From the NCBI GenBank assembly GCA_020024465.1, contig JAHHTT010000005.1, positions 1-64,000 of the forward strand: 64,000 nt of DNA, in the 5' to 3' direction. This DNA comes from Odoribacter sp. GTDB taxonomy: Bacteria; Bacteroidota; Bacteroidia; Bacteroidales; Marinifilaceae. This document shows positions 17,534 through 26,922 of the stretch, piece after piece (position 1 is the first letter of the stretch; each line of letters starts with the position of its first letter). The position numbers and the translations under genes are program-made. The notes under the pieces were generated by a model. That model was not told the origin of the DNA. It did no database searches and saw only the letters and a program-made list of their open reading frames with translations.

Positions 17534-19684
17534 CTAGTAGAATTTGTAGCGTTGGTCTTTTACTTTTCCGTTTTTAATGATTGCTTCTATCGCCTGATAA
17601 TTGGCTCGATACATATTGACTTGCTGTAAAGAAGCTTTTGTCTTTTGTATATCATCCGTCTCTGTTTCATCGGTTGTGCGATTATTGACCATGATGACAA
17701 ATACGCCTTGATTTCCTTCTATTGGAGCAGACAATTTGCCTTGTTCTGCGATTGAAACTGCGGCGATGACACGGGGCTCGATTCCGGCTCCGGGGATTTG
17801 GAATGAATTAAAGCTTACTTCGGATGCTTCCTTTATGTCTACACCGGCTTTCTGTGCAACAGATAATAAACTTTCGCTTCCATCCATCATACCGGCAAGT
17901 TCTTTTTTCAAAATCTCGGCTTTTTTCTTTTGAATCAAGATGCGCTTGATTGTAGGAGTAACGTCGTTTATGTTTGCGATGCCTTCTTCTTTGATTTCTG
18001 TTAGAACAGCAACAGTATATTTGTTCCCGTTGGTGAAGATGATGGATTCATCTTTTGTCTGGACCACATCTGGTTTTTCAGTTAAATAGATTTGGCGGAT
18101 CATTTCACGGGCATTGTCCATACCTGCTATTGTTTTATCGTTTTTGCCAACAGTAGCAATGCGTTTGGTTAATCCTGTCTCTTCCACTTTTTTGTCAAAA
18201 CTTGCAGCATCATGGATACCGGTTGCAAAATTGCGGGCGTCGTTGTAAATCTTATTCGTCGTTTTACCGGATGCGTTGATCTCTTTTTCAATGGTTGCAA
18301 TTTGTATCTTTTGTACAGGTTTTGCCATGTCTGTAACCTGCACGACATGTGCTCCAAACTGAGTCAATACAACTTTGATGTCGTTTTTCTTTGCAAAGAA
18401 TACAGAGTCACTAAATGGTTGGACCATCATTTTTTGATTGAACCAGCCTAAATCACCTCCATTGATGGCAGAGTTTTGGTCTGTTGAGTTTTTGAGGGCC
18501 AGTTCTTCAAAGTCAGCTCCATTTTTTAACAACTTGGCTAAACTGTCTGCTGTGGCTTTTGCTTGCATGTAATTGTTGTTCTGCGGTGCGATTAAGATAT
18601 GACGGGCGCGAACGGAATCCGGTAACATTCTAACATCTCCTACTCGTGAAATTTTGTAGGCATTATTTTCTAAATACGGACCAAATACTTCCGTATGGTT
18701 GTTGAATAAGAAGTCAGCTAAACTGTCATTGGTAATTTCATCTTTTTTATAATAATTCAAGTCTGCTTTTGCATCTGAAGATAAGTTGACAAATTCCATC
18801 GGTTCAGTGCTTGCAGCGAATTCATGGACCAATTCCTCAACACTTTTTTCTGTTTCTGAAAAATCTTCTCCTGACGGTTCAATGTCAAAGTTAACATAAA
18901 CAATGCGTCTGGCCTCGTTTTGTTGGAACCTGGCCTGATTGTTTTTGTAATATTCTTTGATTTCGTTATTGCTGATATGGATGCCGGAGTCAGCAATTGA
19001 GCTGTAATTTTTTACAATATAGCTGAAATCTGTCTTTATCGCATTGCCATCTATATTCGCTTTTGCCTGCTCGTCTGTAATATACATACCTTTGGCTAAT
19101 AAAATGCCATATTTGTTTAACAGGCGGGTGTTAAAAGTTTCATGCTCCATATTCAGCCAATAGTTTTTCTGATTAAGCATTGCTCCGTAGTCAGGCGAAT
19201 TTGGATTCAGAGGAGTTTCGAGAATTTGTTTTACGATCAAACGGGCACGTTCCTTATCTACAATGCCGGTCTTGGGATCTGCAAACAATTGATGCATTGC
19301 GGGTGCCATATTGTCTCCTAATAAAACATCATACAATTCTTCATTGCTGACTGTTAAGCCTAACTCTTCGTATTCTTTACTCATGAGTTTTTCCATGATC
19401 ATTTGTTGCCAGATGTTGTTGCGGAGCATTGTTTGTTGTTCTTCGTTCAATGCTGTGATTCCATTCATTGCTTTCAGCATTTCCTCCTGCTGGTCAACTT
19501 TGTTCTGGTAATCGGTGATGGATATCCCTTCGCCGGCGATCTCTCCTACTTGATTACGTTCGTTATTAAACATACTGGAGCCCGAACTTAAAGCGTCTCC
19601 TACGATGAAAGCGACTAAGGCCAGACCGATTACAATGCTGACTAACAGTCCTCCACGGTCTCTGATTGTTTGTAATGCTGCCAT
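17534..19684 (-). CDS. PpiD-like periplasmic peptidyl-prolyl isomerase
   Basis: A 716-residue membrane-anchored chaperone. A single N-terminal helix (residues ~12-32, 'LLVSIVIGLALVAFIVGDAL') leaves the rest in the periplasm. A SurA_N/PpiD-type helical domain follows, and a parvulin PPIC domain lies at about residues 355-455 ('RARHILIAPQNN', 'NGGDLGWFNQKMMVQPFSD', 'FGAHVVQVTD'). The length is near that of E. coli PpiD plus an extra C-terminal region. It should assist outer-membrane and secreted protein folding near the Sec exit. It forms its own transcription unit upstream of topA in the same direction. Confidence 0.88.
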   Translation of the reverse strand: MAALQTIRDRGGLLVSIVIGLALVAFIVGDALSSGSSMFNNERNQVGEIAGEGISITDYQNKVDQQEEMLKAMNGITALNEEQQTMLRNNIWQQMIMEKLMSKEYEELGLTVSNEELYDVLLGDNMAPAMHQLFADPKTGIVDKERARLIVKQILETPLNPNSPDYGAMLNQKNYWLNMEHETFNTRLLNKYGILLAKGMYITDEQAKANIDGNAIKTDFSYIVKNYSSIADSGIHISNNEIKEYYKNNQARFQQNEARRIVYVNFDIEPSGEDFSETEKSVEELVHEFAASTEPMEFVNLSSDAKADLNYYKKDEITNDSLADFLFNNHTEVFGPYLENNAYKISRVGDVRMLPDSVRARHILIAPQNNNYMQAKATADSLAKLLKNGADFEELALKNSTDQNSAINGGDLGWFNQKMMVQPFSDSVFFAKKNDIKVVLTQFGAHVVQVTDMAKPVQKIQIATIEKEINASGKTTNKIYNDARNFATGIHDAASFDKKVEETGLTKRIATVGKNDKTIAGMDNAREMIRQIYLTEKPDVVQTKDESIIFTNGNKYTVAVLTEIKEEGIANINDVTPTIKRILIQKKKAEILKKELAGMMDGSESLLSVAQKAGVDIKEASEVSFNSFQIPGAGIEPRVIAAVSIAEQGKLSAPIEGNQGVFVIMVNNRTTDETETDDIQKTKASLQQVNMYRANYQAIEAIIKNGKVKDQRYKFY

Positions 19685-19786
19685 TTATAGATAATTTAAT
19701 GTTTTTTGCAAAAATCTCTTTTCGAGGGTACGAAGATAGATAAAACTGTGTTGTTGTGCAAATAATTAAAATGATTATTCACCGAT

Positions 19787-22162
19787 TTATTTATCTGTTT
19801 TTGTGCCCGATGTGGATTTTTTAGTTTTAGTTTTAGTTGTTGTTTTTATTTTTGAGCCTGCAGAAGCTTTCTTATTTGAGGATTTTGTTTTTTTTCCATC
19901 TTCTTTTTCGATAAGTTCCATGCATTTTTCTAAGGTTAATTCTTCATTTTTTAGTGTTTTCGGAATTTTATAATTGGTTTTGTTATACGTGATGTAAGGT
20001 CCGAAACGTCCGTTTAGTACTTTTACTCCATTCTCAAATTCATGTATTAGTTTGTTACGATCGTTTTCTCTTTTTTCTTCAATGCGTTCTATGGCCGTTT
20101 CCAATGTGATTGTTCCCGGATCGTCAATGTCTTTTTTCAAAGAGACAAATGCATTGTTGTGTTTGATGTAAGGTCCGAAACGTCCTATTCCGATGCTGAC
20201 ATCCTTGTCTTCATATTGTCCTATCTTGCGGGGAAATTTGAATAGAGAGAGAGCTTCTTCCAGAGAGATCGTTTCCATTAGCTGTCCTTTCAACAAACCG
20301 GCATATCTGACATTTTCACCTTCACCTATCTGTGCCATAGGACCGAATCTGCCGATACGTACACTTACTGTTTCTCCGCTTGTCGGTTCGGTTCCTAAGA
20401 TTCTTTGCCCGCTGTTACGTTCCGATTTTTGTAAGGTTGTCTCAACCGTTTCGTGGAATGGAACATAAAATTCACCTATCATTTTCTGCCATTGGACAGA
20501 ACCTTCTGCTATATGGTCTAAAGCTTCTTCTGCTTCTGCCGTGAAGTTGTAGTCCATGATATTCTGGAAGTGTTGTGAAAGGAAATCAGTAACCACCATG
20601 CCTATATCGGATGGAAACAGTTTTTTCTTTTCGGTTCCGAATATTTTTTTAGATCTTCTTGTTTTTATTTCGTTGTTGCATAGTTTGATTACTTCTATGT
20701 TTTTTTCTACTCCCTCACGGGATTCACGGATGATGTATCCGCGGTTTTGAATGGTTGTAATCGTGGGGGCATAAGTGGACGGACGTCCGATTCCCAATGC
20801 CTCCATTTTCTTTACCAGGCTGGCTTCTGTATAGCGTGGAGGGTGCTGGGTGTATTGCTCTTGTGCAGTGATATCGGTGTATGTTAAGCGGTCTCCTTTG
20901 TGGATAGGGGGGAGAAGGGACGTCTGGTTATCATCCGTTTCATCGTCATGTGATTCCATGTATACTTTTAAGAATCCGTCAAAGATAATGACTTCGCCTG
21001 TTGCTGTAAATGGGATGTCCTGATTGGATAATTCAAGTATGATATTGGTACGCTCCAATTCCGCATCAGCCATTTGTGAAGCCAATGTCCGTTTATATAT
21101 GAGATCATATAATTGTTTTTCATTCTTGTCTCCCTCTATTTCTGGTCGGTTTATGTAAGTCGGACGAATCGCTTCGTGAGCTTCTTGTGCCCCTTTGGTT
21201 TTAGTAGCGTAGTTACGGGATTTTGAATATTTTTCGCCCATTGTTTCACGAATGACCGCCCTGGCGGTACGAATTGCCAGTTCTGAAAGATTTACAGAGT
21301 CTGTTCGCATATAGGTGATAAGTCCGTGTTCATATAATTTTTGGGCGACAGACATCGTTTGGGATACGGAGAATCCCAGCTTCCGTGATGCTTCTTGTTG
21401 AAGTGTTGACGTTGTAAATGGAGGGGCGGGCTTTCTGATGGTTGGCTTGGTCTCAACATTTTTAACGCTGAACACGGCATCTTTACATGCTTCAAGATAA
21501 TTCATGGTAGCTTCATGCGTACTGAATCGTTCCTGTGCTTCTGCATGTAAAGATGCGTGATCGGCAGTGACAAAATTGCCTGTCACTTTATAATATTGCT
21601 GTTCTTTAAAGTTATTTATTTCTCTTTCTCGCTCGACAATTAATTTGACAGCGACAGATTGCACGCGTCCTGCTGACAATGAAGGCTTTACCTTTTTCCA
21701 AAGGACGGGAGAAACTTCAAATCCGACAAGTCTGTCCAAAACACGTCTGGCTTGTTGGGCATCTACCAGATTTTTATCAATCATGCGTGGATGTTGGATT
21801 GCATGTAAAATGGCGTCTTTCGTGATTTCATGAAAGACAATTCGTCTTGTATTTTCGGGTTTTAATTTCAAGACTTCAAATAAATGCCATGCTATAGCTT
21901 CTCCTTCGCGGTCTTCATCGGAAGCCAGCCATACGGTTTGCGCCTCTTTGGCAAGAGCCTTTAAATCCTTTACAATAGCCTTTTTGTCGGCAGATATCTC
22001 ATACTTGGGTTGAAATTCATGCTCGATATCAACTCCTAAATCCTTTTTCTCCAGATCTCGTATGTGTCCAAAACTTGATTTTACGATATAACCTTCACCT
22101 AAAAATTTCTCTATAGTTTTAGCTTTTGCTGGAGACTCTACTATTACCAGATTTTTAATCAT
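19787..22162 (-). CDS. topA: DNA topoisomerase I
   Basis: A 791-residue type IA topoisomerase. The TOPRIM domain opens with 'NLVIVESPAKAKTIEKFLGEGY' and includes 'LASDEDREGEAIAWHL' (acidic metal site). The active-site tyrosine is Tyr284 in 'GLITYMRTDSV'. Three C-terminal 'RFGPY'-type repeats replace the cysteine zinc ribbons of E. coli TopA, as is usual in Bacteroidota. A lysine/threonine-rich tail of ~25 residues ends the protein. It relaxes negative supercoils. A minus-strand -7 box TAACTTTG lies 30 bases upstream. Confidence 0.97.
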   Translation of the reverse strand: MIKNLVIVESPAKAKTIEKFLGEGYIVKSSFGHIRDLEKKDLGVDIEHEFQPKYEISADKKAIVKDLKALAKEAQTVWLASDEDREGEAIAWHLFEVLKLKPENTRRIVFHEITKDAILHAIQHPRMIDKNLVDAQQARRVLDRLVGFEVSPVLWKKVKPSLSAGRVQSVAVKLIVEREREINNFKEQQYYKVTGNFVTADHASLHAEAQERFSTHEATMNYLEACKDAVFSVKNVETKPTIRKPAPPFTTSTLQQEASRKLGFSVSQTMSVAQKLYEHGLITYMRTDSVNLSELAIRTARAVIRETMGEKYSKSRNYATKTKGAQEAHEAIRPTYINRPEIEGDKNEKQLYDLIYKRTLASQMADAELERTNIILELSNQDIPFTATGEVIIFDGFLKVYMESHDDETDDNQTSLLPPIHKGDRLTYTDITAQEQYTQHPPRYTEASLVKKMEALGIGRPSTYAPTITTIQNRGYIIRESREGVEKNIEVIKLCNNEIKTRRSKKIFGTEKKKLFPSDIGMVVTDFLSQHFQNIMDYNFTAEAEEALDHIAEGSVQWQKMIGEFYVPFHETVETTLQKSERNSGQRILGTEPTSGETVSVRIGRFGPMAQIGEGENVRYAGLLKGQLMETISLEEALSLFKFPRKIGQYEDKDVSIGIGRFGPYIKHNNAFVSLKKDIDDPGTITLETAIERIEEKRENDRNKLIHEFENGVKVLNGRFGPYITYNKTNYKIPKTLKNEELTLEKCMELIEKEDGKKTKSSNKKASAGSKIKTTTKTKTKKSTSGTKTDK

Positions 22163-22192
22163 ATAATATAATGCTCAGGCATGACAATATGC

Positions 22193-22200
22193 CAAAGTTA
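22193..22200 (-). promoter_or_regulatory. -7 box for topA
   Basis: TAACTTTG on the minus strand matches TAnnTTTG about 30 bases before the topA start. No clear -33 TTTG. Confidence 0.5.
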
Positions 22201-22292
22201 ATAGTTTGAAATTGGAGTGCAAACCTACAAAAAAAAGTTACAACTAAAAAACTTCCGAAAAAAAACCATTTAAAAGAGGTATTTTTAAGTAT

Positions 22293-22928
22293 TCAATGTT
22301 TCTTGACGGCTTCTTTATTTTTTTCCGATGAAAAGAATTTGCGATAAAATAGTAGCAACATTAATACTCCGATGGTGATGTATGAATCGGCAAGGTTAAA
22401 GACGGGACGGAAAAATATGAAGTCCTGCCCTCCCCAAATGGGAAACCATGAAGGGAATTGACCTTCAATGAGAGGGAAATACAGCATGTCAACTACTTTC
22501 CCGTGCAGAAAAGAGGAATATCCTCCGTCGGTCGGAAATAGCGTTGCAACTTGAAAATGACTGTCATTAAAAATCATTCCGTAGAATAAACTGTCAATAA
22601 TATTACCAATTGCTCCGCAAAAAATGAGAGTGAAAGAATAAAGCACTCCTGCCGGGGTCTTTTCCCGTATCAGTTTCATGATGTACCAGCCGATGGCTCC
22701 TACTGCAGCTATTCGGAACAGGCTTAGAATCATTTTGCCTATTCTGCCATCGCTTAGTTCCATACCGAAAGCCATGCCGTTATTCTCAACAAATAGGATT
22801 TTGAACCAGTCTCCCAAAACGGAAATTTCTTCTCCTATCGTCATGTGGGTTTTAATCCATATTTTAACAGACTGATCAATAATTAGCAGTGCGGCTGTGA
22901 ATAATAATAATTTATTACGTAAAATCAT
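22293..22928 (-). CDS. lspA: Lipoprotein signal peptidase
   Basis: A 211-residue inner-membrane aspartyl protease that cuts the signal peptide from prolipoproteins after diacylglyceryl transfer. Four hydrophobic helices are visible. Family motifs are 'DQSVKIWIKTHM', 'ENNGMAFGM' and the C-terminal 'VFNLADSYITIGV', with the first catalytic aspartate in the 'GNIIDSLFYG' region. It is longer than E. coli LspA because of an insertion around 'HFQVATLFPTDGG', which is common in Bacteroidota. The start at the ATG before 'ILRNKLLLF' is preferred over one 16 codons upstream because the upstream residues do not belong to the family. It follows the dksA-like gene in the same direction. Confidence 0.93.
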   Translation of the reverse strand: MILRNKLLLFTAALLIIDQSVKIWIKTHMTIGEEISVLGDWFKILFVENNGMAFGMELSDGRIGKMILSLFRIAAVGAIGWYIMKLIREKTPAGVLYSFTLIFCGAIGNIIDSLFYGMIFNDSHFQVATLFPTDGGYSSFLHGKVVDMLYFPLIEGQFPSWFPIWGGQDFIFFRPVFNLADSYITIGVLMLLLFYRKFFSSEKNKEAVKKH

Positions 22929-22990
22929 GAAATTGGATATTAAAGAGGAAAATTGGAAATGTCTTCCCATTCCCAATTTTCAATGTTTTG

Positions 22991-23371
22991 TTAACCCTGA
23001 CCGTTTTCTTTGGCCTCAATGCTGAGTGTTGCATGAGGCACTGCGCGTAAACGTTCTTTGGAAATCAACTTGCCGGTAACCCGGCATATACCATAAGTTT
23101 TGTTTTCAATGCGGATAAGTGCAGCTTCTAGATGGGCAATAAATTTTGCTTGTCGTTGCGCAAGACGTCCGGCCTCTTCTTTAGACAGGACAGAAGCTCC
23201 TTCTTCAAGCACTTTAAACGTTGGGCTTGTGTCGGCGATATCGTTGCCGTCACTACCAGAAAGCGAGGCTTTAAGAATTTCATAATCCTTACGGGCCTTG
23301 TCAAGTTTTTCAAGAATTAACGTTCTGAATTCTTGTAACTCTTCGTCGGAGTATCTAGTTTTTTCTGCCAT
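22991..23371 (-). CDS. DksA/TraR-type protein with a degenerate zinc finger
   Basis: A 126-residue protein: a coiled-coil N-terminal half (residues ~8-85) and a C-terminal 'YGICRVTGKLISKERLRAVPHATLSIEAK' region, which corresponds to the C4 zinc finger of DksA. Only one cysteine remains of the usual four; this degenerate form is familiar among Bacteroidota members. The family binds the RNA polymerase secondary channel and modulates rRNA and stress promoters with ppGpp, but the acidic coiled-coil tip needed for that was not clearly identified. It lies between ileS and lspA, as in many Bacteroidota, and may be co-transcribed with lspA. Confidence 0.85.
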   Translation of the reverse strand: MAEKTRYSDEELQEFRTLILEKLDKARKDYEILKASLSGSDGNDIADTSPTFKVLEEGASVLSKEEAGRLAQRQAKFIAHLEAALIRIENKTYGICRVTGKLISKERLRAVPHATLSIEAKENGQG

Positions 23372-23448
23372 AGCTTTAAAGTTTTGCCTAAAATTAATGA
23401 CTTTTTTCCAATATACCGCATTTCCATTGAAATAATGGTGGTAAAATG

Positions 23449-26400
23449 TTATAATTTTTCGATTTTGATGAATGTATGTATTTCGTCAATTTCCACTTCT
23501 TTGGATTTGCAGTCCCGGTTATCGGTGAGTTCTATGCTTTCCGCCAGCACCTGGCTTGCAATGTATTGCTTGAAATGTTCTACTGCCTCATTTATCTCGG
23601 GATGGCGACCGATTGCTAAGGTGATTTTATCAGTGACATCAAAATCACTCTCTTTACGGAGATTTTGAATACGGTTGATAAGTTCACGGGCTATCCCTTC
23701 TTCTTTCAGTTCTTTGGTTACGTTGATGTCCAAAGCAACGGTTAAACGTCCTTCGTTTGCAACCAGCCAGCCCGGAATATCTTCAGAAAGTATTTCTACA
23801 TCCTCAAGAGTTATGACAATGGTTTCGTCTCCGATGGATAAATCATATCTGCCATTCTTTTCCAGACTGAAAATGTCACTTTGTTCCATTTGGCCGATTT
23901 GGGCGGAAATTTGTTTCATGTGCTTCCCGTATTTGGGGCCTAATGTCTTGAAATTCGGTTTGATGCGTTTTACAAGAACACCGGTTGTATCGGTGATGTA
24001 TTCAATCTCTTTGACATTTACTTCTGAAAGAATGATGTTTTTAACGGCTTCCAATTGTGGAATCATCTCATCATTCAATATCGGAATGATGAGTTTACTC
24101 AGCGGTTGACGTACTCGCAATTGTACTTTTCTGCGTAATCCCAATACCATGGATGATATGTTTTGGGCTAATTCCATACGATTCTCCAAAGCTTTGTTGA
24201 TCAGATTTTCGTTGGCCTTTGGAAATGTTGCAAGATGTACGCTACCGCTATGACGGCCTGTAACACTATTTAGGTCGTTGAACAGTTTCTCCATGTAGAA
24301 TGGTGCTATGGGGGCCGATAATATGGCGATAGTCTCCAGACAGGTGTATAAAGTCTGGTATGCGGAAATCTTGTCTTGCGAATATTCTCCTCCCCAATAT
24401 CTTTTGCGTGAAAGACGCACATACCAATTGGATAAGTTTTCGATAACAAATTCCTGGATGGCACGTCCCGCACGGGTCGGTTCGTATTTTTCAAAGGCTT
24501 CTGTAACCTCTTTTATCAAAGAATTTAACAAGGAGAGAATCCAGCCATCGATTTCCGGTCGTTCGTTTATGGGAATGTCGGTTTCTGTATAGCGGAAATT
24601 ATCCACATTGGCATACAATGCGAAGAATCCGTATGTATTGTATAAGGTCCCGAAGAATTTACGTTTTATTTCATCAACACCGGCTACATCGAATTTTAAA
24701 TTGTCCCAGGGTTGGGAATTGGTTATCATATACCAGCGCAACGGATCGGAACCATGTTCCTCAATGGTGGCGAATGGGTCGACGGCGTTGCCTAGACGCT
24801 TGGACATCTTATTGCCTTTGGCATCCAAAACCAATCCGTTGGAGATAATGTTTTTGAATGCGACAGAATCAAAGGCCATGGTTGCAATTGCATGTAAGGT
24901 GAAAAACCAGCCGCGGGTCTGGTCAACGCCTTCCGCTATAAAGTCTGCCGGAAAACGAAGATGTTTGTCAATATCATCCTTGTGTTCAAACGGATAGTGG
25001 AGTTGGGCATAGGGCATGGCGCCGGAATCGAACCATACATCAATCAAATCTTTCTCCCGGAACATTTTTTGACCATTGGATGAAACGAGTATGATGTCGT
25101 CGACATAAGGCCGGTGCAAATCTATTTTTGCATAGTTTTCTTTTGAATTGTCGCCTGTGATGAATCCTTCATAAGGATTCCCGGTCATGAATCCGGCTGC
25201 GACGGATTTTTTAATCTCCTCGATTAACTCTGCAACTGAGCCGATGCATTTTTGTTCTGTGCCGTCTTCGCTGATCCAGATGGGTAGCGGAGTGCCCCAA
25301 TAACGGGAGCGGGACAGATTCCAGTCTACAAGATTTTCAAGCCATTTGCCGAAACGTCCTTCTCCTGTGCTGGCCGGTTTCCAGTGGATGGTGCGGTTTA
25401 ATTCTATCATGCGCTCACGCACGGCTGTTGTTTTTATAAACCAGGAATCCAACGGATAGTAGAGTACCGGTTTGTCTGTACGCCAACAATGCGGATAGTT
25501 ATGTTCATGCTTTTCGACTTTAAAGGCTTTGTTTTCCTTTTTCAGCATGACGGATAAATCGATGTCCAGCGTTGGATCATCCTCTGTCAGTGCCGGGTCG
25601 TAGGCATTCTTTACAAAACGTCCGGCATATTCACGGTATAATTCAATATTTACGTTGGTCTTTATAAACTCGGGGTCTATTTCTTCCAAAACAAACAGGC
25701 GCCCGCGTTTGTCTACCATCGGTTGTTTGTTACCGTCCCTGTCGACCAGTAGCATCGGTGCAATTCCGGCAGCTTTGGCCACACGATCGTCATCCGCTCC
25801 GAATGTCGGAGCAATGTGCACAATACCCGTACCGTCTTCTGTCGTTACATAATCTCCTGAAATTACGCGGAAGGCATCGCCCTCCGGCTGCATCCAGGGC
25901 ATCAGTTGCTCGTAGCGTATGCCTTCGAGTTCAGGGCCTTTGAATTCTGCTACTTTTTGATAAGGGATAAGTTTATCGCCTTCTTTATAGTCTTCCAGGG
26001 CGATATCTGCCGCTTTGGGGTTAAAGTAAGCTGCAAAACGGTCTTTTGCAAGAATAACGGTAACTGGCAGATAAGTGTAAGGATTATATGTCTTTACGAC
26101 ATAATAAGTGATATTGGGACCTACTGCCAAAGCCGTATTGGATGGCAATGTCCAGGGGGTGGTTGTCCATGCAAGGAAGTGGACCGTATCGCTGTATGCG
26201 AACAGCTTTTCTGATTTCTCGTCGCGGACGACTTTGAATTGCGCGACACAGGTGGTGTCCTTTACATCCCGGTAACAACCCGGTTGGTTTAATTCATGAG
26301 TGCTTAATCCGGTCCCTGCTGCAGGCGAATAGGGTTGGATGGTGTACCCCTTGTAAAGGAATCCCTTGTCATATAGTTTTTTCAAAAGAAACCATAAGGT

Positions 26401-26877
26401 TTCTATATATCGGTTGTCATAAGTGATATAAGGATTGTGTGTATCCACCCAATATCCCATCTGTTTGGTCAGGTCTTCCCATTCTTTTGTATATTTCATG
26501 ACATCAAGCCGGCACTCCTTGTTGTATTCGGCCACGCTGATGCTTTTGCCGATTGCTTCTTTGGTGATTCCGAGTTTCTTTTCTACGCCCAATTCAACCG
26601 GAAGGCCGTGAGTGTCCCAGCCTGCTTTACGTTCCACTAAAAATCCCTGAAGAGTTTTGTAACGGCAGATGACATCCTTGATGGTACGTGCCATAACGTG
26701 GTGGATGCCGGGCATCCCGTTTGCAGAAGGCGGACCTTCATAAAAGACAAACGAAGGATGGCCTTCCCGTGTCTTCAAACTCATTTCGAAAGTATGGTTG
26801 TCTTCCCAAGTTTTCAGTATTTCTTTGTTTGCTTGAGAAAGATTCAAACCTTTGTATTCAGGAAATTTCTCGTTCAT
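23449..26877 (-). CDS. ileS: Isoleucyl-tRNA synthetase
   Basis: A 1142-residue class I synthetase. The HIGH-type motif is 'GMPGIHH' near residue 55, the editing (CP1) domain covers ~200-400 ('TTEDGTGIVHIAPTFG'), and the catalytic KMSKS loop is 'KGNKMSKRLGN' near 690. Tryptophan-rich motifs such as 'DQTRGWFFTLHAIA' and 'WYMITNSQPWDNLKFD' support Ile rather than Val or Leu specificity. The length exceeds that of E. coli IleS (~940) and matches the longer type 2 form. A minus-strand -7 box TATCTTTG overlaps the end of the upstream aspartate kinase gene. Confidence 0.97.
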   Translation of the reverse strand: MNEKFPEYKGLNLSQANKEILKTWEDNHTFEMSLKTREGHPSFVFYEGPPSANGMPGIHHVMARTIKDVICRYKTLQGFLVERKAGWDTHGLPVELGVEKKLGITKEAIGKSISVAEYNKECRLDVMKYTKEWEDLTKQMGYWVDTHNPYITYDNRYIETLWFLLKKLYDKGFLYKGYTIQPYSPAAGTGLSTHELNQPGCYRDVKDTTCVAQFKVVRDEKSEKLFAYSDTVHFLAWTTTPWTLPSNTALAVGPNITYYVVKTYNPYTYLPVTVILAKDRFAAYFNPKAADIALEDYKEGDKLIPYQKVAEFKGPELEGIRYEQLMPWMQPEGDAFRVISGDYVTTEDGTGIVHIAPTFGADDDRVAKAAGIAPMLLVDRDGNKQPMVDKRGRLFVLEEIDPEFIKTNVNIELYREYAGRFVKNAYDPALTEDDPTLDIDLSVMLKKENKAFKVEKHEHNYPHCWRTDKPVLYYPLDSWFIKTTAVRERMIELNRTIHWKPASTGEGRFGKWLENLVDWNLSRSRYWGTPLPIWISEDGTEQKCIGSVAELIEEIKKSVAAGFMTGNPYEGFITGDNSKENYAKIDLHRPYVDDIILVSSNGQKMFREKDLIDVWFDSGAMPYAQLHYPFEHKDDIDKHLRFPADFIAEGVDQTRGWFFTLHAIATMAFDSVAFKNIISNGLVLDAKGNKMSKRLGNAVDPFATIEEHGSDPLRWYMITNSQPWDNLKFDVAGVDEIKRKFFGTLYNTYGFFALYANVDNFRYTETDIPINERPEIDGWILSLLNSLIKEVTEAFEKYEPTRAGRAIQEFVIENLSNWYVRLSRKRYWGGEYSQDKISAYQTLYTCLETIAILSAPIAPFYMEKLFNDLNSVTGRHSGSVHLATFPKANENLINKALENRMELAQNISSMVLGLRRKVQLRVRQPLSKLIIPILNDEMIPQLEAVKNIILSEVNVKEIEYITDTTGVLVKRIKPNFKTLGPKYGKHMKQISAQIGQMEQSDIFSLEKNGRYDLSIGDETIVITLEDVEILSEDIPGWLVANEGRLTVALDINVTKELKEEGIARELINRIQNLRKESDFDVTDKITLAIGRHPEINEAVEHFKQYIASQVLAESIELTDNRDCKSKEVEIDEIHTFIKIEKL

Positions 26878-26914
26878 TTATGTAGTTTTAAAATGGTTCT
26901 TAATGAATGGACTG

Positions 26915-26922
26915 CAAAGATA
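26915..26922 (-). promoter_or_regulatory. -7 box for ileS
   Basis: TATCTTTG on the minus strand matches TAnnTTTG and lies 37 bases before the ileS start, immediately downstream of the aspartate kinase stop. Confidence 0.5.
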
